NCBI GenBank assembly: GCA_049642465.1 | Contig: JBAROV010000164.1 | Coordinates: 81,399 to 145,398, forward strand | DNA length: 64,000 bases | From: CAWDPQ01 sp049642465 | GTDB lineage: Bacteria; Acidobacteriota; Vicinamibacteria; Vicinamibacterales; 2-12-FULL-66-21 | Direction of reading: 5' to 3' | Shown here: positions 18,204 through 26,682 of the stretch, one piece after another | Layout: each line of letters opens with the position of its first letter | How positions within the stretch are numbered: the first letter of the stretch is position 1 | Position numbers and translations under genes: made by a program | Notes under the pieces: generated by a model | Seen by the model: the letters and a program-made list of their open reading frames with translations, nothing else | Database searches by the model: none | What the model was told of the DNA's origin: nothing

Positions 18204-19117
18204 TGCGCGAAAAGCGCCACGCGGCGAGGCGCGCCGCGCGGACGGCGGTGACCTCGCGGTTCGTTGTCCTCACCGGCCTCTCCGGCTCCGGCAAGTCGCA
18301 GGCGATCCGCGCGCTCGAGGACCTCGGCTATTTCTGCGTCGACAACCTGCCGGTCATGCTGTTGCCCATGCTCGCCGAACTGACGCTGCGCGCCGGCACC
18401 GAGATCGCCCGGGCTGCCGTCGTCGTCGATGTCCGCGAGGGAAAGCTCCTGAAGGAGTTTCCGGGAATTTATCGCAAGCTGAAGGGTATTCGCGGACTCA
18501 ACCCGGTGCTGATCTTCCTCGAAGCGGTCGAACCCACTTTGGTGCGCCGTTTCAGCGAAACGCGGCGGCCGCATCCGCTCGCACCCGATCGATCGGCGCT
18601 CGAAGGCATTCGTGAAGAGCGGAAAGCGATGAAGGCCATCCGGGAAATGGCCGATCACATCGTGGACACATCGGAGATGACGGTACACGAACTGCGGCAT
18701 GCTTTTACCGGGGTGGCGAGCGGGCGGGCTCCCGGATCGCAACTCGTCGTCACGGTGCTCAGTTTCGGGTTCAAGCACGGCATCCCGGTGGATTCGGATC
18801 TATTGTTCGACGTGCGGTTTCTGCCCAATCCCCATTTCGTGCCGGAACTTCGGGCCCACACCGGGCGCGACGCGGAAGTGGTCGAGTTTCTGGAACGTGC
18901 GCCAGCAACACACCAGTTTCTCGACCACACGGTGAATCTCCTGAAGTTTCTCGTGCCGCAGTATGTGACGGAAGGAAAGTCGTACCTGACCGTTGGAATC
19001 GGGTGTACTGGAGGACGCCATCGCTCGGTGGCGGTTGCCGAAGCGTTGAAAAAGGGGTTGAGTGGTATCCCGGGCGTTCGCGTGCGCGTGAAGCATCGAG
19101 ACATCGCGAGTGACTAG
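18203..19117 (+). CDS. rapZ: RNase adapter RapZ family P-loop protein
   Basis: RapZ/YvcJ-family nucleotide-binding protein. In E. coli it guides RNase E to the sRNA GlmZ and so controls GlmS; in other phyla its role is less clear. The 304-residue protein has Walker A GLSGSGKSQAIRALEDLG near residue 24, the family FCVDNLP, and the C-terminal RNA-binding core with GIGCTGGRHRSVAVAE near residue 270. The frame stays open upstream inside hprK, but similarity begins with the ATG at 18203. Its place among PTS genes is the conserved one. Confidence 0.95.
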   Translation: MREKRHAARRAARTAVTSRFVVLTGLSGSGKSQAIRALEDLGYFCVDNLPVMLLPMLAELTLRAGTEIARAAVVVDVREGKLLKEFPGIYRKLKGIRGLNPVLIFLEAVEPTLVRRFSETRRPHPLAPDRSALEGIREERKAMKAIREMADHIVDTSEMTVHELRHAFTGVASGRAPGSQLVVTVLSFGFKHGIPVDSDLLFDVRFLPNPHFVPELRAHTGRDAEVVEFLERAPATHQFLDHTVNLLKFLVPQYVTEGKSYLTVGIGCTGGRHRSVAVAEALKKGLSGIPGVRVRVKHRDIASD

Positions 19118-19123
19118 ACGTTT

Positions 19124-19555
19124 ATGAAGCTCGGCGTCGTGGTCGTCACCCATGGACAGCTTGCGGCCGAGCTCGTGAACTCGGCCGAGATGATCGTCGG
19201 TGATCTGCCGCATTTCGCGGCCGTGTCGATCGGGTGGCATGACGAGGTGGAGCGCGCGCGAGAGGACATCGGCCAGGCGATCGCCCGGGTCCGTGCGTCC
19301 GCAGGCGGAGATGCCGACGAACAAACACCCGTGCTCGTTCTGACGGACATGTTTGGCGGCACCCCGGCAAACCTCGCGGTGACCTTCGTCACGCCGCAGG
19401 TGGAAGTCATCACCGGCGTCAATCTGCCGATGCTGATCAAGCTCGCGCGGCCGCAAAAACAAACCGACCTCGTGTCGCTCGCGCGCGAGATGCGCGAGCA
19501 TGGCCGCAACGCCATCTGGGTGGCGTCGGAACTCCTTCGGGGAGAGAAGACATGA
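19124..19555 (+). CDS. PTS mannose-type EIIA domain protein
   Basis: A 143-residue EIIA-Man fold. The phosphorylatable histidine is His10 in VVVVTHGQLA, and TDMFGGTPANLAV is the family loop. No EIIB, EIIC or EIID of a mannose permease is present here, so the protein most likely serves in a regulatory phosphorelay as the last visible acceptor from EI and HPr, as in other non-transport PTS clusters linked to rpoN and hprK. Its stop overlaps the HPr start by 4 bp. Confidence 0.9.
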   Translation: MKLGVVVVTHGQLAAELVNSAEMIVGDLPHFAAVSIGWHDEVERAREDIGQAIARVRASAGGDADEQTPVLVLTDMFGGTPANLAVTFVTPQVEVITGVNLPMLIKLARPQKQTDLVSLAREMREHGRNAIWVASELLRGEKT

Positions 19556-19827
19556 CGTCCTGCGCCGTCGGCATCATCAACGCGCTTGGTCTCCACGCGC
19601 GCGCCGCGGCGAGGTTCGTTCACACGGCCAGCGGGTTTTCGTCACGAATCCGTGTCAGGTGTGGGAATCGCGAAATGGACGGCAAGAGCATCATGGGCCT
19701 CCTGCTGCTGGCTGCGGCGCGAGGGACAACGATTACCATCAGCGCCGAAGGCGCGGACGAGGCGGCGGCCGTCGAGGCGCTGCGGGCGCTCGTCGAGCGA
19801 GGTTTCGAGGACACGACATGCGTCTGA
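19552..19827 (+). CDS. ptsH: phosphocarrier protein HPr
   Basis: A 91-residue HPr. The EI-dependent site is His15 in GLHARAA, and the HPrK-dependent site is Ser46 in MDGKSIMGLLLLAA. Both are intact, so both forms of phosphorylation are possible. It relays phosphate from EI (19818) to the EIIA at 19124. It overlaps EIIA upstream by 4 bp and EI downstream by 10 bp, so the cluster is one transcriptional unit. Confidence 0.95.
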   Translation: MTSCAVGIINALGLHARAAARFVHTASGFSSRIRVRCGNREMDGKSIMGLLLLAAARGTTITISAEGADEAAAVEALRALVERGFEDTTCV

Positions 19828-21560
19828 CGGGTCTTGGAGTATCACCGGGCGTGGGCATCGGCCGAGCGCTCGTGCTGAAACGCGGCACTCCGCTTCGCTT
19901 TCGCGTGCCAGAGTCGCTCGTCCAGCGCGAGCTCGAGCGACTGGACGCGGCGCGCGCGAAGTCGCGCGAGCAGCTGCAGGAAATCAAGAATCGCATGGCG
20001 CGTGCGGCGGGCAGCAGCCATGCCTACCTCTTCGATGCGCAGCTCCTGATGCTCGACGATCCCATGCTCGTGGATCGCGCCGCCGCCGTCATTCGTGAAG
20101 AACGGCTGAATGCGGAATCGGCTCTCCAGCGCGCGCTGGAACAGATTTCGACGTATTTCGACGAAGTCGAGGATCCCTACCTCCGCGAGCGCAAGGGGGA
20201 CGTCGCCGACATCGTCGGGCGTCTGAGCATGAACCTGCGCGCGGCGGCGCAGCCCGCAGATCTTTTCAAGAAACTCGACGGACCGTTGGTGCTCGTCGCC
20301 GACGAAATCACACCCTCTGTCATCGCCCAGCTCGACTGGCATCGCCTGGCCGCGCTGGTGACCGACGCGGGGAGCTGGACGTATCACACGGCCATCCTCG
20401 CGCGATCCATTCGGGTTCCGGCGGTGGCCGGCCTGCACAACGCGAGCGCGATCGTTCCGCCGGGCGCTCAGGTAGCGGTGGACGGCTCGACTGGTGAAGT
20501 CGTCGTGGAACCGGACGAGCAGGAGTTGACGGCCGTCCGGGCGCGACAGCGGCGGCTGCAGGCGTACGAGCACGCACTCGACGAATACCGCGGCCTGCCG
20601 GCGGTTACGGAAGATGGCGTAATGATACGGCTCGAGGCGAACCTCGAGGCGCCCGATGACGCGCCACGGGCCTTCGATCAGGGGGCGGAAGGGATCGGCT
20701 TGTTCCGATCGGAGTTCCTGCTCGCTGGCGCCGGCCACAACGCGCTGACGGAAGAAACGCAGTATCACGCCTATCGCCAGCTGGTCGAGGCTGCGGGCGG
20801 ACGCCGGGTCACGATCCGGACGTTTGACGTCAGCGAGCCGCAGCTTCGGTTCGATCACTCTGCCATCGGCGGAGCGCGGTCGCCGCTCGGACTCCGAGGC
20901 ATTCGCCTCAGCCTGACGCTCGGCGAAATCTTTCAGGCACAACTCCGGGCGCTGCTCCGGGCCGCCGTCCATGGCCCGCTGCGGATCATGTTTCCGTTCG
21001 TCTCGGGAGTCGAGGAATTGCGCGCGGGCCGCGCGGCCGTGGAACAGGCCGCCGGAGCGCTGCACGCGCGCGGAACAGGTGTGCCCCCGGTGCCCATCGG
21101 GGTGATGATCGAGGTGCCGTCGGCCGCGCTCACGGCCGATCTGCTCGCACAGGAAGCCGACTTCTTCAGCATTGGCACCAACGATTTGATCCAGTACTGC
21201 CTCGCGGTCGATCGCACCGACGACCGGGTCTCGCGGTTGTACGAGCCGCTGCACCCGGCGATACTTCGCACGATCCGCCTCGTCGCGCGCGCCGGCCGCC
21301 GGCGTCAGGTACCGGTTGCGGTGTGCGGCGAGATGGCAGCAGATCCGGTGCTGCTGACACTGCTCGTTGGTCTGGGGTTGACCGAATTCAGCATGGCACC
21401 CACTGCGATCGGACTCGCCAAGCAGGTGCTCCGCGCACTACGGGCGGACGATGCCCGCATTGTGGCGGGGCGCTCGCTGCGAGGTAAAACTTCGGCCGAC
21501 GTCGAAAAGGCCTTGAACGATTTCCTGGTCCCCACTGAGGCCCTGAAGTCGCAACCATAA
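19818..21560 (+). CDS. ptsI: phosphoenolpyruvate-protein phosphotransferase (PTS enzyme I)
   Basis: Autophosphorylates from PEP and passes phosphate to HPr. The 580-residue protein has the N-terminal HPr-binding region (GVSPGVGIGRALVL), the swivelling domain with active-site His190 in GSWTYHTAILARS, and the PEP-binding TIM barrel (GIGLFRSEFLL, then IGTNDLIQYCLAVDR). The C-terminal catalytic Cys lies near residue 502 in VAVCGEMAADP. The active-site context reads TYHT where many EIs have TSHT or TCHT, a mild variation. The ATG at 19818 is chosen because similarity begins there; it lies within the end of ptsH. Confidence 0.95.
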   Translation: MRLTGLGVSPGVGIGRALVLKRGTPLRFRVPESLVQRELERLDAARAKSREQLQEIKNRMARAAGSSHAYLFDAQLLMLDDPMLVDRAAAVIREERLNAESALQRALEQISTYFDEVEDPYLRERKGDVADIVGRLSMNLRAAAQPADLFKKLDGPLVLVADEITPSVIAQLDWHRLAALVTDAGSWTYHTAILARSIRVPAVAGLHNASAIVPPGAQVAVDGSTGEVVVEPDEQELTAVRARQRRLQAYEHALDEYRGLPAVTEDGVMIRLEANLEAPDDAPRAFDQGAEGIGLFRSEFLLAGAGHNALTEETQYHAYRQLVEAAGGRRVTIRTFDVSEPQLRFDHSAIGGARSPLGLRGIRLSLTLGEIFQAQLRALLRAAVHGPLRIMFPFVSGVEELRAGRAAVEQAAGALHARGTGVPPVPIGVMIEVPSAALTADLLAQEADFFSIGTNDLIQYCLAVDRTDDRVSRLYEPLHPAILRTIRLVARAGRRRQVPVAVCGEMAADPVLLTLLVGLGLTEFSMAPTAIGLAKQVLRALRADDARIVAGRSLRGKTSADVEKALNDFLVPTEALKSQP

Positions 21561-21581
21561 GATGCCGCTGGAGGAGAAATC

Positions 21582-21935
21582 TTGGCCGAAAACGTCACGC
21601 GCGTAGATAAACCCTGGGGATACGAGCTGCACTGGGCAAAAACAGAGCGCTACGTGGGCAAGCTGATTCACGTCAATGCCGGGCATGCGCTGAGCCTGCA
21701 GTACCACAACCAGAAGGACGAGACGATTTTTCTCTGGACCGGGCGCATGCTCTTCGAAATCAAAGACGGAGACACGCTCGTCAAGCGTGAGATGAAGCCG
21801 GGCGAATCGGTGCACATTACGCCAAAAACGGTTCACCGCATGACCGCCATCGACGATTGCGACATTTTCGAGGTCTCCACCCCGGAACTGCACGACGTCG
21901 TCCGTTTAGAAGATCGCTATGGGCGGACCACGTGA
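21582..21935 (+). CDS. small cupin protein (mannose-6-phosphate isomerase type II-like)
   Basis: A 117-residue single cupin. It shows the opening VDKPWGYELHWAKTERY typical of the C-terminal domain of ManC-type phosphomannose isomerases, then motif 1 (HALSLQYHNQKDETIFLWTG) and motif 2 (GESVHITPKTVHRMTA) with metal-binding His residues. The likely role is sugar-phosphate isomerisation or sugar binding. Start is TTG at 21582, preceded by GGAGGAG at good distance, one of the clearest Shine-Dalgarno sequences in the window. It lies 21 bp after ptsI and is probably the last gene of the unit, since a terminator follows at 22003. Confidence 0.85.
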   Translation: MAENVTRVDKPWGYELHWAKTERYVGKLIHVNAGHALSLQYHNQKDETIFLWTGRMLFEIKDGDTLVKREMKPGESVHITPKTVHRMTAIDDCDIFEVSTPELHDVVRLEDRYGRTT

Positions 21936-22002
21936 AGTGTTTCAGTTCCTGCGTACTCGTTGCCGCAAAACGACAGGATTAATCAATTGACGCCTGTCAG
22001 GA

Positions 22003-22028
22003 CGCCGCCGCACAATGGCGGCGCTTTT
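22003..22028 (+). terminator. rho-independent terminator after the PTS/cupin unit
   Basis: CGCCGCC (22003-22009), a 7-nt loop, GGCGGCG (22017-22023), then CTTTT. A 7-bp GC stem with a short T run, 68 bp after the cupin stop and 52 bp before ssb. Confidence 0.65.
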
Positions 22029-22079
22029 GAATGACAGCCGGATCAGACACGCGAAAGCGCATCAGAGAGGATTCGTCGC

Positions 22080-22523
22080 ATGGGCAGTGTGAATAAAGTG
22101 ATTCTCGTCGGCAACCTGGGACGTGATGCGGAGCTGCGCTACACCCCTGGCGGGTCCCCGGTCGCGACGCTCAACCTGGCGACGACCGAAGTGTGGAACG
22201 ACAAGGCTGGCCAGCGTCAGGAAAAGACCGAGTGGCACCGGGTCGTGCTGTGGGGCAAGACCGCAGAATCGTTGAACGAGTACCTCACGAAGGGCAAGCA
22301 GATCTACGTCGAGGGTCGGCTTCAGACGCGTCAGTGGGACGATAAGGACGGCAACAAGCGCTACACCACCGAGATCCGCGGGGACCGGATTGTTTTGCTC
22401 GGAGGCGGCGGAGCGGCAGGTCGCCAGCAGGCCGCACGCGCGGGCGCCGGTGCCAGCGGGGCGATGGACGAGCCTGCGGGTGAGCCGGTGTCCGAACTGA
22501 CGGACGACGACATACCCTTCTGA
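22080..22523 (+). CDS. ssb: single-stranded DNA-binding protein
   Basis: OB-fold ssDNA-binding protein of 147 residues. The core MGSVNKVILVGNLGRDAELRY, TEWHRVVLWGKTAE and GKQIYVEGRLQTRQW is followed by a Gly/Ala-rich linker and the acidic tip DDDIPF that recruits RecJ, polymerase and other partners. GAGAGGA sits 8 bp before the ATG. It is separated from the upstream unit by a terminator and from the convergent Tol-Pal operon by a self-complementary AGGGA array. Confidence 0.97.
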   Translation: MGSVNKVILVGNLGRDAELRYTPGGSPVATLNLATTEVWNDKAGQRQEKTEWHRVVLWGKTAESLNEYLTKGKQIYVEGRLQTRQWDDKDGNKRYTTEIRGDRIVLLGGGGAAGRQQAARAGAGASGAMDEPAGEPVSELTDDDIPF

Positions 22524-22586
22524 AAGGGAAAAGGGAGAAGGGAGAAATTTTTCCCTTTTCCCTTTTCTCTTATCCCTTTTCTCTTA
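22524..22586. terminator. AGGGA word-repeat hairpin between convergent ssb and cpoB
   Basis: AAGGGAAAAGGGAGAAGGG begins on the last base-pairs of the ssb stop (22524-22542) and its complement, TTCCCTTTTCCC, begins near 22551 with an AAATTTTT centre, forming a long purine/pyrimidine hairpin with T and A runs that could terminate both strands. The right arm continues as TTATCCCTTTTCTC copies into the cpoB stop codon, so the last residues of CpoB are coded within the array. The same 19-bp left arm recurs at 60054-60072. Confidence 0.75.
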
Positions 22587-23426
22587 TCCCTTCTTATTCA
22601 TCCGTTCGAGCGCTTGCCTGGCGAGGGAGGCTTCGGCCAGGGCGTCAGGATAGTTCTTGATCACGGTTTCGAGCGCTTTGCGCGCCAGATCGTCCTGCTT
22701 GAGACGCTGATGGCTCAGGCCCATCTTGTAATACGCCGCCGGTACGCTGTTGCTTTGCGGATAGTTGGCGATGACCAGCTGATAGGCAGCCACGGCCTGT
22801 TGAAACTTCCCGCCGGCGTAGAGCGCATTGCCGATATTCAGCTGGGCATCGTCTGCCAGTTCGGAGCGGGGTGACGTTTTGATGAACGCTTCGAAGCCCT
22901 CGATCGCCAGATCGTACTGTCCTGCACTGTAGTCCCCGAACGCGTTGTCGTAGATCTTCTGGGGGGCGATTATGGGTGCCGGACCGGGCGCAGGGGAAGG
23001 TGTGGTCCCCGGGCTGACCGTGCCGGTGGTCGGATCCCCGGTTGCGAGTGGCGCGGTGGCCTGGGGCTGTGACGCGATCGTCTGCCGCATGGCCTCGAGC
23101 TCCTGCGTCATCGTGGACAAGCGAACGTTCGTATCGTCCGCTTTCTCGCGGAGGATTCGAACCGTATCGCCGACGCCCTCGATCAGCAGCTTCTGATCCG
23201 CAAACGCCTTCCGTGTGACGTTGCCCTGCTCGTCGAGTCTCGTCGTCAGCGTTTTCAAGGTGTCGCCGAGCGTGCCGAGGATCTGATGGAGCTGCTGCTG
23301 CTGCTCCTGCAGCATGCGGAGCTCGGCCATGAGCTGCTGGTGCTCTTTGTTGGCCGCCGAGGCCACCGCGGGGCACACCAGCGTGAACGCCAGAGCAGCC
23401 GTCGAAATGGCGCGTGTGCGTGTCAT
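22584..23426 (-). CDS. cpoB: Tol-Pal cell envelope protein CpoB (YbgF)
   Basis: Periplasmic coordinator of peptidoglycan synthesis and outer-membrane constriction. The 280 residues start with a signal peptide (TAALAFTLVCPAVASA), then a coiled coil rich in Gln and Leu (residues 25-110, ELRMLQEQQQQLHQ), a Pro/Thr linker (125-155), and TPR repeats (YDNAFGDYSAGQYDLAIEGF, then NIGNALYAGGKFQQAVAAYQ). It is the last gene of the Tol-Pal operon, 10 bp after pal. The C-terminal codons lie in the AGGGA repeat array. Confidence 0.93.
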   Translation of the reverse strand: MTRTRAISTAALAFTLVCPAVASAANKEHQQLMAELRMLQEQQQQLHQILGTLGDTLKTLTTRLDEQGNVTRKAFADQKLLIEGVGDTVRILREKADDTNVRLSTMTQELEAMRQTIASQPQATAPLATGDPTTGTVSPGTTPSPAPGPAPIIAPQKIYDNAFGDYSAGQYDLAIEGFEAFIKTSPRSELADDAQLNIGNALYAGGKFQQAVAAYQLVIANYPQSNSVPAAYYKMGLSHQRLKQDDLARKALETVIKNYPDALAEASLARQALERMNKKG

Positions 23427-23436
23427 GAGAGACCTC

Positions 23437-24012
23437 TTATTTGCTGGTCACAACGAATTGCGCGCGACGGTTCTTGGCCCACGCGGCCTCGTCGTGGCCG
23501 GGATCGAACGGGAACTCCTTGCCATAGCTCACCGTGCGCAGGCGGTCGGCCGGTACTCCGAGCGAGACGAGGTAGGTCCGCGCCGCCACGGCCCGGCGTT
23601 CGCCAAGGGCCAGATTGTACTCGGCCGTGCCACGCTCGTCCGCGTGTCCCTCGATCGTAATCACCCAAGTCGAATACTTCTTCAGGATTTCTGCGTTCGT
23701 GTTCAGGGCCTGCTGTCCGGCGCTGTCGAGCTCGGAGCTGTCGAACGCGAAGAACACAGGCTGGAACGGAGAGTTCTTGTTGATCTGATCGATGTCGCGG
23801 CTGGCGAGCGCGTCGTCGGCAACCGGTTCGGGTGGAACTGGCGTCGGCTCGGCGACCGGAGTCGGCGGCGACGGGGGCCGATTGGCGTCGGCCGTTGCCG
23901 AGGGCGGCGGGGTGGTGGGCCGCGCCACCGGCGGCTGTTTCTTGGCGCAACTCACGCCGAGCACCAGCGTTAGTACGACCCCGATTGCTGCCTGCTGTCT
24001 GTGCGTCATCAT
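23437..24012 (-). CDS. pal: peptidoglycan-associated lipoprotein Pal
   Basis: Outer-membrane lipoprotein that ties the membrane to peptidoglycan. The 191 residues have a lipoprotein signal with lipobox LGVSC near residue 22, a Pro-rich tether (25-75) and an OmpA-like domain (FFAFDSSELDSAGQQAL, ITIEGHADERGTAEYNLALG with the diaminopimelate-binding Asp and Arg, and NRRAQFVV). It lies between tolB and cpoB as expected. Two adjacent ATGs are possible starts. Confidence 0.96.
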   Translation of the reverse strand: MMTHRQQAAIGVVLTLVLGVSCAKKQPPVARPTTPPPSATADANRPPSPPTPVAEPTPVPPEPVADDALASRDIDQINKNSPFQPVFFAFDSSELDSAGQQALNTNAEILKKYSTWVITIEGHADERGTAEYNLALGERRAVAARTYLVSLGVPADRLRTVSYGKEFPFDPGHDEAAWAKNRRAQFVVTSK

Positions 24013-24019
24013 CTCTCTG

Positions 24020-25432
24020 TTATCTCTCCAGTGGATATCGTGACCAGTTCGGATAGCGGTTCGCCCCGACGCGCGTGATCTGACGGAGGTCTTTGCCGTC
24101 GCGCGCGATGGTGAAGATCTGATCTCTGCCTGACCGGCTGGATACGAACGCCACGTGCCTGCCGTTGGGGGCGAACGAAGGGCTTTCGTTGTTGCCGATG
24201 TCGTCGGTCAGCGCGCGCGCGGTCTGCGTCTTGAAATCGTAGACGCGGATGATATTCCCACCGCCGAGACGCGATGAGTAGGCAATCTCGTTCCACGGAC
24301 TCGGCGACCACGTTGGCCGATCGCACGCAGACTCACTCGTGATCCTCACCAGGCCGGTGCCGTCCTCGTTCACGACGTAAATCTGCGGGCTGCCCGAGCG
24401 ATCGGAGGTGAACGCGATCTGCGTTCCCGTCGGCGACCATGTCGGTGTCGCATCAATCGTCGGGTGATTCGTGACCCGCCTGACGCCGCTGCCGTCGCGA
24501 TTCATCACATAGATCTCTGGATTGCCATCGCGACTCGACGTGAAGGCGAGCTTCGTCCCGTCAGGCGACCAGGCCGGGAGATAGCTCTGCTTCTCTGGAG
24601 TGCCTCGCGTCGGATTCTGAATCGGCGGACCGCCGTAGGGAAAAATGATGTACAGGTCCTGGTAGCCGGAACGCCAGGACGAAAACGCCAGCGAGCGGCC
24701 GTCGGGCGACCAGACCGGCGAAATATCCTGCGCCCTGGAGATCGTCAGGCGCACCTGCCGGGCGCCGTCGTAATCGGCCATGTACAGGTTCGACACGCCA
24801 CGATTGTCGAGCGGCCCCTTGATGCGGTCGCCGTCGCGATCCGACGTGAATGCCAGCTTCGTTCGGGCGACACCGTCGAGCGCGATCTGCTGCTTGTGGA
24901 CTTCGTCCGCAATCGTGTGCGCATAGGTGCGATTCGCCGGGGACTGAATGGATGCCGCGGAGCCGCTGTACTCCTTGCCCATCACCAATTGCCCCGTGAG
25001 CACCTTTATCAAGCGGAGCTGAACCGTCACTCCACTCCCGGTCTTTCGCACACTTCCCATGAGCAGGCCGTCAACCCCAATCTCCTTCCAGCGGTCGAGC
25101 GGAATCTGATCCAGAGATGGCGCCGCCGGGATCGTCTTGTAGGTGTCGCGCGGGACCATGTAGAACTCGCGCTCGAAGTTCAGATCGTCCCACAGCACCT
25201 GCCCGATCGTCTTTGCCGCGGCGACGGTCTCGGCGTCATTGGTCAGTGGCACGAAGTCCGGCACCGCGTATCTCGGCGGCAGACCTGGAGGTCCGTCGAT
25301 CGCAATGCGAATCTGATCTTGCTGTGGCGGGGGAGGCGTTTGTGTCGGCGGCGGCTGCTGAGCGCCGGCAGTCAGGGCGAGTGTCGTGCCGGCAACCGCG
25401 GCGGTCAACGCGAAATGGCGTAACAGCATCAT
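24020..25432 (-). CDS. tolB: Tol-Pal system beta-propeller protein TolB
   Basis: Periplasmic protein that relays Tol energy to Pal. The 470-residue protein has a signal peptide (MMLLRHFALTAAVAGTTLALTAGAQ), a Pro/Gln-rich stretch and an N-terminal TolB domain (IRIAIDGPPGLPPRYAVPDF, then GVDGLLMGSVRKTG). Six propeller blades follow, with WSPDGRSLAFSSWRSG, WSPDGTKLAFTSSRDGNPEIY and WSPTGTQIAFTSDRSGSPQIY. I choose the ATG at 25432 because the signal peptide begins there and it overlaps the tolA stop as ATGA; the longer upstream frame lies inside tolA. Confidence 0.95.
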   Translation of the reverse strand: MMLLRHFALTAAVAGTTLALTAGAQQPPPTQTPPPPQQDQIRIAIDGPPGLPPRYAVPDFVPLTNDAETVAAAKTIGQVLWDDLNFEREFYMVPRDTYKTIPAAPSLDQIPLDRWKEIGVDGLLMGSVRKTGSGVTVQLRLIKVLTGQLVMGKEYSGSAASIQSPANRTYAHTIADEVHKQQIALDGVARTKLAFTSDRDGDRIKGPLDNRGVSNLYMADYDGARQVRLTISRAQDISPVWSPDGRSLAFSSWRSGYQDLYIIFPYGGPPIQNPTRGTPEKQSYLPAWSPDGTKLAFTSSRDGNPEIYVMNRDGSGVRRVTNHPTIDATPTWSPTGTQIAFTSDRSGSPQIYVVNEDGTGLVRITSESACDRPTWSPSPWNEIAYSSRLGGGNIIRVYDFKTQTARALTDDIGNNESPSFAPNGRHVAFVSSRSGRDQIFTIARDGKDLRQITRVGANRYPNWSRYPLER

Positions 25433-26208
25433 CGTCTGTAGTTGAACGTCATATGAACCGTCAAATTGGGCGGCGTGAACTCGGGCGGCAAGGGGGGAAG
25501 CTGTCTCGTCATCAGCACGGCGCGGCGTGACTCGAGGTCCAGCATCGACTGGCCGCTCGGCTCTTCCACTTCGACGTTGGTCAGCATCCCGTCGCGGCGG
25601 ATCGTGAACTTGACTCCGACCTGGCCGGCCGCTCCCTGGTTGGCATTCCACGACTGTCTGATCCGCTGCACCATCGTCTGGATGTAGTCCGGGCAGCAGA
25701 AGTTCTGCACGTCCAGGCGGACGCCGCTATCGCCGCCGCCACCTGTCGCCAGGCCGCCAAACGGAATCACCGCGCCACCGGTCTTCACGCGCGCATCGCC
25801 GGTCTTGACCTCTTCACCCGCCGTCGCCCTGCGAGTCGACGATTTGTCGACGGGTTTCTCGACCGGCTTGGTCCTCGCCATCGGCTTGGCGACCGGCGTC
25901 GGCTCGACCATCTCGGGCGCTTTCGGCGCCGGCGCTGCGTCCACAGGTTTCTCGTTCGGCTCCGCGACTCTCTGCACAGGCCGCTCGGAAATCGACGTCA
26001 GGCCCGGCGTATCGGGACCTTCGGTTCCGCCGAGCGAGATGGTCATGATCGGACCGTCATCCCTCGCGCGTGAACTCCAGCCGCTCGGCGCCAGTGCGAG
26101 TACCGCAAACAGCGCAGCGTGCGCCATCAGGGACACCGCAAACATGCGGCTCATCCCGTCGGCCACCCGTGACCGCTCGACGAGAATGTCGCTGACGGCT
26201 TCGCGCAT
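25429..26208 (-). CDS. tolA: TolA/TonB-type energy transducer
   Basis: A 259-residue protein with an N-terminal cytoplasmic tail and one membrane helix (FAVSLMAHAALFAVLALA, about 24-41), a Pro/Lys/Glu-rich periplasmic spacer (EKPVDAAPAPKAPEMVEPTP) and a C-terminal TonB-like domain (IRQSWNANQGAAGQVGVKFT, ending in LTVHMTFNYRR). By position between tolR and tolB it acts as TolA, though the C-terminal domain reads as TonB family. A CC pair (FCCPDYIQ) precedes the domain. GAGGAG lies just before the ATG. Confidence 0.88.
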   Translation of the reverse strand: MREAVSDILVERSRVADGMSRMFAVSLMAHAALFAVLALAPSGWSSRARDDGPIMTISLGGTEGPDTPGLTSISERPVQRVAEPNEKPVDAAPAPKAPEMVEPTPVAKPMARTKPVEKPVDKSSTRRATAGEEVKTGDARVKTGGAVIPFGGLATGGGGDSGVRLDVQNFCCPDYIQTMVQRIRQSWNANQGAAGQVGVKFTIRRDGMLTNVEVEEPSGQSMLDLESRRAVLMTRQLPPLPPEFTPPNLTVHMTFNYRR

Positions 26209-26214
26209 GACTCC

Positions 26215-26679
26215 TCAGCGCCGTCGTTCGTCCGGCCGCGTCGTGATCCCGATCTTCTCGACGCCCGCCTGCTTCAGCTGGTCCATGACGTCCATCATGT
26301 TCTGCGCCGTCACGGTCGCGTCCATCCGCAGAAACAACGACTTGTCTTCGCGCGGCAAGAGGACCTGCCGCACCCGTTCGTGCAGGATATCCACGCGCAC
26401 ATCGTCGTCGCCGATCCGCACGACGCGCGTCTCGGCAAAGTTCGCCGGGATCGTGACGTAAATCGGCGAGGAGACGACCGGGCTCGCGCGGCGCGCCTGC
26501 GGCAGGTTGACGGTGAGCCCCTGCTGCATCATCGGCGCGGTCACCATGAAGATGATGAGCAGCACCAGCATGACATCGACGAGCGGAACGACGTTGATTT
26601 CGGCGAGCGACGTGGCGACGTAGCTCCCGCGTCCCCGCCGCTGTCCACCGCCGCCGCCGGTTTGATGGACTTTCGGCAT
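26215..26679 (-). CDS. tolR: ExbD/TolR biopolymer transport protein
   Basis: A 154-residue inner-membrane protein that forms the proton channel with TolQ. A short Gly/Arg-rich cytoplasmic head is followed by a single helix holding the essential Asp (INVVPLVDVMLVLLIIFMVT) and a periplasmic ExbD domain (DKSLFLRMDATVTAQNMMDV, then EKIGITTRPDE). It lies 3 bp after tolQ and 6 bp before tolA. Confidence 0.94.
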   Translation of the reverse strand: MPKVHQTGGGGGQRRGRGSYVATSLAEINVVPLVDVMLVLLIIFMVTAPMMQQGLTVNLPQARRASPVVSSPIYVTIPANFAETRVVRIGDDDVRVDILHERVRQVLLPREDKSLFLRMDATVTAQNMMDVMDQLKQAGVEKIGITTRPDERRR

Positions 26680-26682
26680 CGA

